From contig JAEZFF010000014.1 in assembly GCA_023417635.1 (NCBI GenBank), positions 23,911-87,910 on the forward strand: 64,000 bases of DNA, written 5' to 3'. How positions within the stretch are numbered: the stretch's first letter is position 1; each line of letters opens with the position of its first letter. Positions 9,040 through 17,153 of this stretch are shown piece by piece. The notes under the pieces are model-generated. The model was given only the letters and a program-made list of their open reading frames with translations. It was not told where the DNA came from and did not search any database. This DNA comes from Bacillota bacterium. GTDB lineage: Bacteria > Bacillota > Clostridia > Oscillospirales > Acutalibacteraceae. Position numbers and translations under genes: made by a program.

Positions 9040-9530
9040 GCAGTTGTTTTTCCGCCCGAAGAAACTGCAGCAACGGAAGATGCCTTCTTTCCGGAAGAAG
9101 AATTCTTGTTATCGGAAGAAGACGCTGATGAAGCTTCGTTCTGCGGTCCCTGCTGCCTTGCTGCGGTTATGTTATTCCAAAGTCCCACAATCGTATGCTT
9201 GGCCTGCGTAGTCTGCTCTTCTGCCAAAATGGAATCGTTGACTGCAGCTAAGTACCATGTTCGCACCGTTTGATACACACTGTTTCCGCAGACTCGAAGA
9301 ATCAATGCAGCAGCCAGAATCGCTAAGCTACCGAAAATTTGAATGGATGTTAAAAGTTTAAGCCCGCCCTTACGCTTTTCTTTATGGAGAGATTCACTTT
9401 CTTCACTGTCCGCAGGAATATCTTCTTCTTCATCGTCAGCAGGCAAATCATCTGGATTAATATAATATGGATTTTTCTCATGATTGCGTCTGCGTTCCTG
9501 CTCATACTCACTTTCATACCTGTTTTCCAT
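9036..9530 (-). CDS. SpoIVFA-like membrane protein lacking the LytM/M23 domain
   Basis: A 164-residue protein: acidic cytoplasmic N-terminus (about 1-48), basic stop (HKEKRKGG), one transmembrane segment (about 62-80), then a short outside part with VRTWYLAAVNDSI and a Ser/Lys-rich tail. The segment around the membrane helix resembles the N-terminal part of SpoIVFA/SpoIIQ-type M23 proteins of Clostridia, and it directly precedes a SpoIVFB-like gene. The usual C-terminal LytM domain is absent, and the 4-nt overlap with the protease leaves no room for it. The family assignment rests on context plus weak similarity, so function is uncertain. Confidence 0.6.
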   Translation of the reverse strand: MENRYESEYEQERRRNHEKNPYYINPDDLPADDEEEDIPADSEESESLHKEKRKGGLKLLTSIQIFGSLAILAAALILRVCGNSVYQTVRTWYLAAVNDSILAEEQTTQAKHTIVGLWNNITAARQQGPQNEASSASSSDNKNSSSGKKASSVAAVSSGGKTTA

Positions 9531-9611
9531 CTTTAAGCCTCCTGCCTGTTACTGCAGATTTGCTCCATTGAAAAGATATGAAACAGGCAGGCAAAACATA
9601 ACCGGGCAAGG

Positions 9612-9650
9612 ACAAAAAAGCCGCCGAGATTCTTCCCGGCGGCTTTTTAC
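9612..9650 (-). terminator. Terminator of nfnAB
   Basis: An inverted repeat with GCCGCC (9620-9625) paired to GGCGGC (9638-9643) plus inner pairs is followed on the minus strand by CTTTTTTGTC. It lies immediately after the nfnB stop. Confidence 0.8.
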
Positions 9651-9658
9651 ATCTGAAA

Positions 9659-11062
9659 TTATTCTGTCTTACCCTCAATATAACGGTCTATGGAACGAGC
9701 AGCATCTTTTCCTCCACCCATAGCAAGGATTACAGTTGCAGCACCGCTCACGGCATCCCCGGCTGCAAATACACCTGGGCGTGTTGTTTCCATAGTTTTG
9801 TCCTTTACAACAATGCAGCCATGACTGTTTGCTTCCAGCCCTTCTGTTGTAGAACGAATCAGCGGATTCGGTGAGTTGCCAATAGCTATAACTGCACAGT
9901 CTGCTTCGATCTGGAACTCAGAATCTTTGACCGGAATCGGACGTCTTCGGCCAGAAGCATCCGCTTCTCCAAGTTCCATACGGATACATTCAACAGCCTT
10001 TACGCGGCCATTTTCATCCCCTAGGATACGAACCGGATTGCGGAGAAGGTCAAAAATAACACCCTCTTCCTTCGCGTGATGAATTTCTTCAAAACGTGCT
10101 GGCATCTGCTCTTCGGCACGGCGGTAAACGATGTGGACCTTTTCTGCACCCAAACGCAGTGCTGTGCGCGCTGAGTCCATCGCGACATTGCCGCCGCCTA
10201 CCACCACAACGTTTTTGGGCTGAAGAATTGGTGTATCATACTCCGGCTTATAGGCTTTCATCAGATTGACGCGTGTTAAAAATTCATTTGCTGAATACAC
10301 ACCAGCAAGGCCCTCGCCTGGGATATTCATAAAGTTCGGAAGGCCTGCCCCAGTTCCAACAAATACAGCTTCAAATCCATTTTCAAAAAGCTCGTCCACA
10401 GAGAAGAGCTTCCCTATGACCATATCGGTTTCGATTTTTACGCCCTTTTCTTTGAGCGCATCAATCTCTTTCTGCACAATTTCCTTTGGCAGACGGAACT
10501 GCGGAATGCCGTACATCAGTACACCGCCTGCTGTGTGCAATGCTTCAAAAACAGTTACTTCGTATCCCATTGCGGCTAAGTCACCCGCGCAAGTCAGGCC
10601 GGCAGGCCCTGCGCCAACAACAGCGACTTTATGGCCGTTCCGTTTTGTGTGAGATGCTTCATCTTTACCGTGTTTCATGTGCCAGTCTGCGACAAAGCGT
10701 TCCAGACGGCCAATTCCGACCGCTTCCCCTTTTATGTTTCGCACGCAGTTGTGTTCGCACTGGTTTTCCTGCGGACACACACGGCCGCAGACTGCCGGAA
10801 GGGAGTTTGTCAATTTAATTGTGTGGAAAGCACCTTCATAGTCGCCCTCCACTACTTGGTGAATAAAGTCCGGGATATGGACCCCAACTGGGCAGCCACT
10901 GACGCAAGGCTGGTGCTTGCAGTGCAGGCAGCGTGCCGCTTCATCCTTTGCCATCTCTTCTGTATAGCCGAGAGTCACTTCGTCAAAATTCTTGCTGCGC
11001 ATTTCCGGCTTTTGCTCTGGCATTTTTGTTTTTTGCGGATTCATATTAGGCATGTTCGGCAC
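9659..11062 (-). CDS. nfnB: NfnB, large subunit of NADH-dependent reduced ferredoxin:NADP+ oxidoreductase
   Basis: A 467-residue homologue of the glutamate synthase small subunit (GltD-like). The N-terminal cysteine cluster (Cys45, 48, 53, 57, then CGRVCPQENQC-type cysteines) binds two [4Fe-4S] clusters. Two nucleotide-binding folds follow: GAGPAGLTCAG for FAD and GGGNVAMD for NADP(H). No glutamate synthase large subunit is nearby. The adjoining upstream gene is the FAD/[2Fe-2S] NfnA subunit, overlapping by 17 nt, so the pair is the electron-bifurcating transhydrogenase rather than GltBD. It would supply NADPH from NADH and reduced ferredoxin in the cytoplasm. Confidence 0.9.
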   Translation of the reverse strand: MPNMPNMNPQKTKMPEQKPEMRSKNFDEVTLGYTEEMAKDEAARCLHCKHQPCVSGCPVGVHIPDFIHQVVEGDYEGAFHTIKLTNSLPAVCGRVCPQENQCEHNCVRNIKGEAVGIGRLERFVADWHMKHGKDEASHTKRNGHKVAVVGAGPAGLTCAGDLAAMGYEVTVFEALHTAGGVLMYGIPQFRLPKEIVQKEIDALKEKGVKIETDMVIGKLFSVDELFENGFEAVFVGTGAGLPNFMNIPGEGLAGVYSANEFLTRVNLMKAYKPEYDTPILQPKNVVVVGGGNVAMDSARTALRLGAEKVHIVYRRAEEQMPARFEEIHHAKEEGVIFDLLRNPVRILGDENGRVKAVECIRMELGEADASGRRRPIPVKDSEFQIEADCAVIAIGNSPNPLIRSTTEGLEANSHGCIVVKDKTMETTRPGVFAAGDAVSGAATVILAMGGGKDAARSIDRYIEGKTE

Positions 11063-11894
11063 CCTCCATCAGATGACATTTATAGTCATGGGCAGCTTGG
11101 CGTTCCTGTGCAGAATATAGCTTTGAGCGTTTAATGGCCTCGTCAAAATCGACTTCATGGCCGTCAAAATCCGGGCCGTCAACGCAGGCAAATTTCGTTT
11201 TTCCACCAACTGTCAGCCTGCAGCCGCCGCACATACCGGTTCCATCAATCATAATTGGATTCATGCTGATAATGGTCTTGATGCCATACTTCTTTGTCAG
11301 GTCGCATACAGCGCGCATCATGACAAGTGGTCCAATCGCAACAACCAGGTCATACCCAGCACCGTTTTCAATTTTGCTGCGCAGCGCATCTGTTACAAAT
11401 CCCTTATTTCCATTGGAACCATCATCCGTCATAACAGTCAGGCTGTCGCTTGCTGAACGCATTTCATCTTCCAGTATAACAATATCTTTGCTGCGGAAAC
11501 CGGCTATCATGTCCACTTTTGTTCCAGCCTGATGAAGTGCTTTGGCCTGCGGGTATGCAATGGCACATCCAGCACCACCGCCAATAACAGCCGCTTTGCA
11601 GTACCCTTCCAGCTGACTCGGCTTTCCAAGCGGACCGATAAAGTCGAGCAATGCGTCGCCTTCATTCAGCTGATCAAGCAGCATGGTCGTTTTTCCAACA
11701 ATTTGATAGATAATTGTAATGGTTCCTTTTTTACGGTCATAATCCGCAATCGTCAGTGGAATGCGTTCACCGTGCTCGTTTACTCGTAAGATGATAAACT
11801 CACCCGCCTGAGCTTTTTTCGCAATGTACGGTGCATCAATAACCATAAGCGTTATGGAGTCGTTGAGCTTTCGTTTCTGAAGAATTTGAAACAT
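11046..11894 (-). CDS. nfnA: NfnA, small subunit of NADH-dependent reduced ferredoxin:NADP+ oxidoreductase
   Basis: A 282-residue ferredoxin-NADP reductase-like protein of the PyrK/dihydroorotate dehydrogenase electron-transfer group. It has an N-terminal FAD-binding barrel, an NAD-binding domain (VIGGGAGCAIAYPQAK) and a C-terminal [2Fe-2S] site with Cys222, Cys225 and Cys237. No pyrD is adjacent; the gene is fused in operon with the GltD-like nfnB, which fixes the assignment. AGGAAGTG precedes the ATG, and a promoter lies at 11946-11975. It works with the Bcd-EtfAB complex encoded at the right end of the window to balance ferredoxin and pyridine nucleotides. Confidence 0.9.
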   Translation of the reverse strand: MFQILQKRKLNDSITLMVIDAPYIAKKAQAGEFIILRVNEHGERIPLTIADYDRKKGTITIIYQIVGKTTMLLDQLNEGDALLDFIGPLGKPSQLEGYCKAAVIGGGAGCAIAYPQAKALHQAGTKVDMIAGFRSKDIVILEDEMRSASDSLTVMTDDGSNGNKGFVTDALRSKIENGAGYDLVVAIGPLVMMRAVCDLTKKYGIKTIISMNPIMIDGTGMCGGCRLTVGGKTKFACVDGPDFDGHEVDFDEAIKRSKLYSAQERQAAHDYKCHLMEGAEHA

Positions 11895-11945
11895 CGTGTC
11901 ACTTCCTGTTCAAAAATTATGGTTTGTTAAATTTCATACGAATCT

Positions 11946-11975
11946 ATTATATACATATTCGGCCTTATTTTGCAA
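11946..11975 (-). promoter_or_regulatory. SigA-type promoter of nfnAB
   Basis: On the minus strand TTGCAA (11970-11975), an 18-nt spacer and TATAAT (11946-11951) lie about 50 nt before the nfnA start codon. Confidence 0.75.
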
Positions 11976-12012
11976 ATTATTTTCTTTACAGTTTCCCTGC
12001 CATAAACGAGGG

Positions 12013-12050
12013 AAAACCGGGGTGGATCAAAATACCCACTCCGGTTTTTT
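12013..12050 (-). terminator. Terminator of sipL-spoIVA
   Basis: AAAACCGGGGTGG (12013-12025) and CCCACTCCGGTTTT (12034-12047) form a long stem about 12 nt after the spoIVA stop. T-runs flank both sides, so it could act in both directions. Confidence 0.75.
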
Positions 12051-12061
12051 ATTGAAGCTTT

Positions 12062-13540
12062 TTATAGGATAATACAAATTAGCCCATTACAGCCTTCATT
12101 GATAATTCGTTCAATCGTTTCACGCACTTTTTCGCGTGCATCCTCCGGCATTCGCGTCAGTTTGTTATGCAGGCCTTCATTTACTAACTCGTGCAGACTC
12201 TTCCCAAAGATATTGGAGTCCCAAATCTGCGATGGATTTGATTCAAACTCTTTGAGGATAAAATCAATTAAATCCTGTGACTGCTGCTCAGAGCCAACGA
12301 TTGGGGTGATTTCAGTCGTAATGCGCGTTTTCATCATATGAACGGAAGGGGCCGCAGCTTTCAGGCGGATTCCGTACCGCCCGCCCTGATGGATAATTTC
12401 CGGCTCATCCAGCGTAAGTTCGTCTATGCCTGGCATAACAATTCCATAGCCGGTCTCCTCCGCATCCTGGTAAGCCGCGCTGATTTTGTCGTATGTTTTT
12501 TTCATATCGGCCATCTTCAGCATGCAGTCCATTAACGTGCCTTCATTGTTAATCTCAAGGCCCGTCTTTTCGCCTAAAACTTTATAGAATAGATTTGGCT
12601 GGAGGCTGACCGCTATTCTTGCACACCCGGTGCCAAGGCTTATAGAGGCGGTTTTTGCCTGTGTTACATATTCACATGCACCCATTCCAGTCACAATTTT
12701 GTCAACATCACTTATTTTGAAGACGTTTTCTGCAGACTGGCGTATACAAGTATAAACTGCGCTGCGGAGCCAGTGATCCTTTTCCAGGGAAGAAATCCAG
12801 CGAGGCATTTCAAAACGGACTTCACGGATTGGAAATTCAAAAAGAATCTTTGCTAAAATGTTCTGAATTTCCGCTTCGTCCATGTTAAGGCAGTTAACCG
12901 CAAGTACAGGTACACTGTATTTTTCCTGAAGTCTTGCGCACAAGGCAGCCGCATCCTCCGTTGTTGGGTCTACACAGTTAACCAGAACAATAAATGGTTT
13001 GTTGATTTTTTTCAGTTCATCTATGACACGCTCTTCCGCTTCCTCATATTCAGCGCGCGGAATGTCGCTGATGCTCCCATCTGTTGTAATGACCAGACCA
13101 ATGGTAGAATGCTCGGTAATAACCTTTTTTGTTCCGATTTCCGCCGCCATATTAAATGGAATTGGTTCATCGTACCAAGGCGTTTTAACCATGCGCGGAT
13201 TGTCGTTTTCAATATAGCCCAGCGCACTTGGAACGATATACCCTACGCAGTCAATCAACCGTACAGAAAAAGTAGCGCTGTCGTCAATGTGCACGGTAAC
13301 CGCCTGCTCCGGTATGAACTTTGGCTCCGTGGTCATAATCGTCCGGCCGGCAGCAGACTGAGGCATCTCGTCGATCGCTCTTTCGCGGGTATACTGAGAA
13401 TCCATATTCGGCACGACAACGGTATCCATAAACCGCTTAATGAAAGTTGATTTGCCGGTCCTGACCGGGCCGACGACCCCTATGTAAATATCCCCATTCG
13501 TGCGTTCGGAGATATCCCGGTAAATATTGTGTTCTTCCAT
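12062..13540 (-). CDS. spoIVA: Stage IV sporulation protein A
   Basis: A 492-residue ATPase that polymerises on the forespore surface as the basement layer of the spore coat. The N-terminal TRAFAC-like NTPase domain shows a Walker A GPVRTGKST (24-32), and the sequence matches the SpoIVA family through RDISERTNGDIYIGVVGP and the C-terminal region. GGGGAGG precedes the ATG. It lies 67 nt after sipL, whose product in Clostridioides difficile binds SpoIVA, and near spoVM, whose peptide anchors SpoIVA in Bacillus. Expression in the mother cell under sigma E is expected from the family, but I could not make out a convincing sigma E site. Confidence 0.98.
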   Translation of the reverse strand: MEEHNIYRDISERTNGDIYIGVVGPVRTGKSTFIKRFMDTVVVPNMDSQYTRERAIDEMPQSAAGRTIMTTEPKFIPEQAVTVHIDDSATFSVRLIDCVGYIVPSALGYIENDNPRMVKTPWYDEPIPFNMAAEIGTKKVITEHSTIGLVITTDGSISDIPRAEYEEAEERVIDELKKINKPFIVLVNCVDPTTEDAAALCARLQEKYSVPVLAVNCLNMDEAEIQNILAKILFEFPIREVRFEMPRWISSLEKDHWLRSAVYTCIRQSAENVFKISDVDKIVTGMGACEYVTQAKTASISLGTGCARIAVSLQPNLFYKVLGEKTGLEINNEGTLMDCMLKMADMKKTYDKISAAYQDAEETGYGIVMPGIDELTLDEPEIIHQGGRYGIRLKAAAPSVHMMKTRITTEITPIVGSEQQSQDLIDFILKEFESNPSQIWDSNIFGKSLHELVNEGLHNKLTRMPEDAREKVRETIERIINEGCNGLICIIL

Positions 13541-13607
13541 TTTTGCCTCCCCTTCCGGCAGAGAATATTTCTGTTGGACTGTATGATATTTTCAGAGCCG
13601 ATGTATA

Positions 13608-15140
13608 TCACATGGGAATTAGCAGCATCCCCCTGTTCTCAACAGCATCACCAGAAAGCCCGTTCTCTGCTTTAATCTCTTCTGCAGAGGTGCGGTATTC
13701 CCGCGCAATATTCCAAAGGCTTTCGCCTGCATCGGCAAAGTAAAGGCAAAGTGGAGCGTTCTCGTCACGCGAAAGCGGCTTGGTTTCATCAGCAGTAACT
13801 GCGGCAACCGCTTTGTAGCTGATACGCTGTAAAACCTCAGTGCGAATGCGGAGTTCTGTTTTAACTTCAATCCCAGTTCCGGAAATACGATAGCTTACCG
13901 CACCAACGGAAACATCTGCGCTGCACTTCAGCTCTCCTGTAGAAGTACAGGGCATTTCATGGTCAAAATCAATCAGCCGCTCAAAATAGAACGGGGTTCC
14001 TTCTGTGTTTAAAGCCAAAACGCACAGACTGTACTTGCCATTCAGTGTTATTTTTCCCTCGGCACCTTGTGCTTCTGCATTTGCCATTTCACTCCAAACG
14101 TCAATGATTTTTCCGACCGGATTATCATCCATGCTGATTTCGGCCTTGTGTGTTAGGGAGTCCTTTAGAATTTCAGAAATGTTATCAAGTACTTTTTGCT
14201 TCGCGTCAATGTTCAATTCATATTTTCTGGAATAAATATCGCTTACCAGTGAGGTTTCCTTTTTTTGGTACGCTTGTGCCGAAGCATGAATCTTAATCTG
14301 CGTATCAAAGTAGAATTTTTCTCCGGAGTAGTCGCTCTTAATCTGTGCCTCTACCCCGGTGACCATAAGCCGTACCACGCAAAGGCTGTCGTCCGCAGCT
14401 CCTGCACAGTCGAGCATCTGTGTAAACGGAATAGAGTACTCCATTGTTTCCAGTGTGCTTGTTTCCCCTGCCGTCATATATAGGAATTTAACGTTTGCCT
14501 CGCCTTTTGTCATGAGTTTACCGGAAGCTATTTTAAATTCCTGCAGATTTACATACGCATCTGCACGAACAATGGAATCAACAGGCGGCTTCCCCTGCCC
14601 TAGTTCCAGCACCTCGTCTACACTGAACTGCTGCTGTGCAAAACCCACCAGCTGGCTTATGGGAACCTGCAATTTTTGCTGCTCAATGTCATCGCCCGCA
14701 ACGTTGCTTACAATGTCTTCCTGGCCAGTAGAAATGACTTTGGCACAAAGGGAAAATGCACCGTGTACATTTAGACGGCGTGGGCTGGAAGCCCGGCAGT
14801 TTACATATTCTACACGCGGCGACGCAAGGATCAAAGCATTTTCAGACTGTTGTTTTAAAGCAATTTCAGCCGAGAAAGAATCATCCGTTTCGCAGCACCG
14901 GACGCACTTTCCATCAGGATCAAGATAAAAGATCTTTACGTCATAGCTGCCATCCAGCATTAAGCGATCTCCGGTAACACTCTGTGAGGAAATTTTCGGA
15001 TAAATCTGGCACTTCAGGATTCGCTGAATATCAGGGCAATAGTCAGGAAGATTGATGTCTATGTCTACCGGCTGTTCCTGGCAGCCATCGAAAATGACTT
15101 CACCGACAGCAATCCTTTCGCGCTCAAGCATATAATCCAT
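13608..15140 (-). CDS. sipL: SipL-like spore coat morphogenetic protein (DUF3794/SPOCS plus LysM)
   Basis: A 510-residue protein made of repeated DUF3794 (SPOCS) modules: one near the start (QEQPVDIDINLPDYCPDIQR), a middle copy around 160-280 and a third near 320-440. It ends in a LysM domain (about 462-508; ADAGESLWNIAREY through NRGMLLIPM). This is the SipL architecture of Clostridioides difficile, where the LysM part binds SpoIVA. Its place directly upstream of spoIVA supports the call. AAGGAGAG lies before the ATG. Upstream it is separated from spoVM by a terminator, so it probably has its own sporulation promoter in 15141-15205. Confidence 0.92.
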   Translation of the reverse strand: MDYMLERERIAVGEVIFDGCQEQPVDIDINLPDYCPDIQRILKCQIYPKISSQSVTGDRLMLDGSYDVKIFYLDPDGKCVRCCETDDSFSAEIALKQQSENALILASPRVEYVNCRASSPRRLNVHGAFSLCAKVISTGQEDIVSNVAGDDIEQQKLQVPISQLVGFAQQQFSVDEVLELGQGKPPVDSIVRADAYVNLQEFKIASGKLMTKGEANVKFLYMTAGETSTLETMEYSIPFTQMLDCAGAADDSLCVVRLMVTGVEAQIKSDYSGEKFYFDTQIKIHASAQAYQKKETSLVSDIYSRKYELNIDAKQKVLDNISEILKDSLTHKAEISMDDNPVGKIIDVWSEMANAEAQGAEGKITLNGKYSLCVLALNTEGTPFYFERLIDFDHEMPCTSTGELKCSADVSVGAVSYRISGTGIEVKTELRIRTEVLQRISYKAVAAVTADETKPLSRDENAPLCLYFADAGESLWNIAREYRTSAEEIKAENGLSGDAVENRGMLLIPM

Positions 15141-15210
15141 AAAGGTCTCTCCTTTTCCTGTTTCTAAGTAATGGTATTCGAAACTCGTCTGATTTATTAC
15201 CCACAGACAG

Positions 15211-15246
15211 AAAAAAAGCGGAGCGGTTTTAAAAAACCGTTCCGTT
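15211..15246 (-). terminator. Terminator after spoVM
   Basis: GCGGAGCGGTTTT (15218-15230) and AAAACCGTTCCGT (15233-15245) form a strong stem. On the minus strand it is followed by CTTTTTTTCTG. It closes the long yicC-to-spoVM cluster. The rest of 15141-15283 holds no other gene that I can see. Confidence 0.85.
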
Positions 15247-15283
15247 TAGGAAAAGGATCTGCTATTTATTTGCAGCCATGTCT

Positions 15284-15364
15284 TTATTGCTCTTTTTTAA
15301 TATTAAACATCTTCCGCAGAACAAAGCTCCAGAACTTTGAACCCTTTACAACAACCACTTTCAT
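15284..15364 (-). CDS. spoVM: SpoVM, 26-residue sporulation peptide
   Basis: A 26-codon open frame on the minus strand that starts MKVVVVKG, has an amphipathic middle (FWSFVLRKMF) and ends NIKKEQ. Length and pattern match SpoVM, the small peptide that recognises the curved forespore membrane and tethers SpoIVA. GGAGGT is correctly spaced before the ATG at 15364, and a terminator follows. It lies downstream of thiN at the end of the rsgA cluster, and sipL-spoIVA follow on the same strand. The gene is easily missed because of its size. Expression in the mother cell is expected from the family. Confidence 0.93.
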   Translation of the reverse strand: MKVVVVKGSKFWSFVLRKMFNIKKEQ

Positions 15365-15389
15365 AGTACAGACCTCCATTAAGTATTGT

Positions 15390-15551
15390 TCAGCATCGAT
15401 TGAGAAGGGCAATGCCCAGTGCAATCATGATAACTGCCGCAACAAAAAGGATAAATCCAACGGGGCAGAAGCAAGAAATTGCAAGCCCAACTCCGAAAAC
15501 AACGCAGTAGCGGGGCCATGTGATTCTGCCACAGTTTCTGCGATTCCACAT
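15390..15551 (-). CDS. Small hydrophobic protein between thiN and spoVM
   Basis: A 53-residue frame from the ATG at 15551, preceded by GGCGGTG. It has a basic N-terminus (MWNRRNCGR) and then about 35 strongly hydrophobic residues, probably two short transmembrane segments around a CFCPVG turn, and ends in NRC. It contains five cysteines. I do not recognise the family. Position between thiN and spoVM suggests that it is co-transcribed with them and may be a sporulation membrane protein, which is inference only. A longer in-frame start at 15629 is possible but has no good ribosome-binding site. Confidence 0.6.
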   Translation of the reverse strand: MWNRRNCGRITWPRYCVVFGVGLAISCFCPVGFILFVAAVIMIALGIALLNRC

Positions 15552-15632
15552 ATTATTCCGCACCGCCTTTGCTTCGCTTTTTGCGATTATTACAGTATAT
15601 ACACCATAAAGCAATCGTGTGCAGAACAATAT

Positions 15633-16268
15633 TTACTGCTGAACAATTACAAGTGCGCACCCGTTGTGCAGGGTAACCTGTGTAACATCATCCAAAATGC
15701 GGTTACTTACGCCAAGCGGAATATCCGAATACAAAATTGCATGATTAAGCGGGTACTGCAGGCCGGTATAGGAAACTTCGCAGGAAGCGCAGCCAAACGG
15801 AAAGACCGAAAGTGTTGCATCTTTCATATCTCTTAGAGTCAGCCGACCACCATTCAGCATAAAAAATTGCCGGGAACCATCTTGTATCACGGCTTTGTAG
15901 CCTTGCTTACTTAAGTGCTGCAAAACACTGAGGCTCGCAATCGAATGGTCGAATCGTTCGCCGCCGATTACCCCATAAAGCTCAAATACATGGCATCCAC
16001 GGCGAAGGCCTTCTTTTGCCGCTGCAAGTGTGTCAGTATCATCTTTCTCAACCGGAAGACACACAGTTTCTATATCATCGGGAAGCGGGTTCTGTACCGA
16101 ATCGAAGTCGCCAATGAGTAAATCCGGCCGAATTCCAAATTTGGCGGCATTGTCATAACCGCCGTCAGCGCAGATTACAAGGCGTTTCCGCAAATCAATG
16201 TCTTGGAACGGATTTTCTTCCAGCGGAACAGCGCCGATAATGGTACAGATGTATTTTAATTCTTCCAT
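15633..16268 (-). CDS. thiN: Thiamine diphosphokinase
   Basis: A 211-residue thiamin pyrophosphokinase that makes the cofactor thiamine diphosphate from thiamine and ATP. Typical blocks are visible: CADGGYDNA near residue 33, RPDLLIGDFDS near 47, PVEKDDTDTLAA near 73 and GVIGGERFDHSIAS near 99, with the acidic metal and ATP-binding residues intact. Its start overlaps the end of rsgA by 13 nt, the conserved rpe/rsgA/thiN order of Firmicutes. Confidence 0.94.
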   Translation of the reverse strand: MEELKYICTIIGAVPLEENPFQDIDLRKRLVICADGGYDNAAKFGIRPDLLIGDFDSVQNPLPDDIETVCLPVEKDDTDTLAAAKEGLRRGCHVFELYGVIGGERFDHSIASLSVLQHLSKQGYKAVIQDGSRQFFMLNGGRLTLRDMKDATLSVFPFGCASCEVSYTGLQYPLNHAILYSDIPLGVSNRILDDVTQVTLHNGCALVIVQQ

Positions 16269-17143
16269 GATTTCTTCTCTTTCATCTCCCGAAAAAATTC
16301 AACATAACTCTTATGCCGAGACAGGCTAATCTTCCCCTCGTGAACAGCTTCTAACACTGCGCAGCCTGTTTCGCAGGTATGGGTGCAGGAAGTAAACCGA
16401 CAGTGCCCCAAGTATGGAAGGAACTCACGGAAGCAATATGGAAGGTTTTCTTTTGTTACTGCACGAAAGAAATCTGCATTCAAAGAAGAAAAGCCGGGTG
16501 TGTCAATTACATACCCTCCATCTTTCAGTTTCAGAAGCTCTACTTGTCGTGTGGTATGCCTGCCCCGCCCTAATTTATGGCTGATTTCACCAGTCTGCAG
16601 ACTTAGACCATGAAACATACTGTTCAGCAAAGTGGATTTCCCGACTCCGGAATTTCCGGTAAGAGCTGTTACTTTGCCAGAAAATATTTTTTCTGTCTCA
16701 GCAACTCCCTCTCCGCTTACTGAAGAAACACAAAAAAGCCGAATCCCGGCCTTTCCGTAAATTTTGGAAAGTGGTTCGGCACTTTGAAGGTCCGCCTTAG
16801 AAATAACAAGCACCGGTTCAACCCCGACAGCCTCAGCTTCAGCTGTCATGCGGTCAATCACAAGAGAATTTGGTACAGGCTCACAGGTAGAAACAACAAT
16901 AACCAACTGGTCAATGTTTGCAACCGGTGGCCGCAGCAAGGAATTCCGGCGAGGCATGATTTCTTCTATTTCACCAGTGCCATCCTGAGAAACACGAATC
17001 TTAACATGGTCACCAGCAAGGGGCGTCAAACCCTTTTTTCGAAAAATTCCCCTTGCATGGCACTCTTCAATACCATCCGGTGTTTCCACATAATAAAAGC
17101 CGCCAATTCCCTTTCGAATCAAACCATCTAAATAATCTCTCAT
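16256..17143 (-). CDS. rsgA: Ribosome small-subunit GTPase RsgA
   Basis: A circularly permuted GTPase that checks late 30S maturation. It shows an N-terminal OB fold, the NKxD-type motif as ISKAD, then the P-loop GNSGVGKSTLLN, DTPGF, and a C-terminal zinc site (C..C..H..C around FTSCTHTCETGC). I use the ATG at 17143 (295 residues), which begins directly with MRDYLDGLIRKGIGGFYYV as in the family and lies 10 nt after the prkC stop. A longer frame to 17233 would overlap prkC by 80 nt without support. Overlaps thiN by 13 nt. Confidence 0.95.
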   Translation of the reverse strand: MRDYLDGLIRKGIGGFYYVETPDGIEECHARGIFRKKGLTPLAGDHVKIRVSQDGTGEIEEIMPRRNSLLRPPVANIDQLVIVVSTCEPVPNSLVIDRMTAEAEAVGVEPVLVISKADLQSAEPLSKIYGKAGIRLFCVSSVSGEGVAETEKIFSGKVTALTGNSGVGKSTLLNSMFHGLSLQTGEISHKLGRGRHTTRQVELLKLKDGGYVIDTPGFSSLNADFFRAVTKENLPYCFREFLPYLGHCRFTSCTHTCETGCAVLEAVHEGKISLSRHKSYVEFFREMKEKKSWKN

Positions 17144-17153
17144 ATCTGCCGGC

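Noticed and set aside
15141..15205. A sigma E promoter for sipL
   Set aside because: Sequences vaguely like -35 and -10 of sigma E can be picked out, but neither box is close to consensus. I do not call it.
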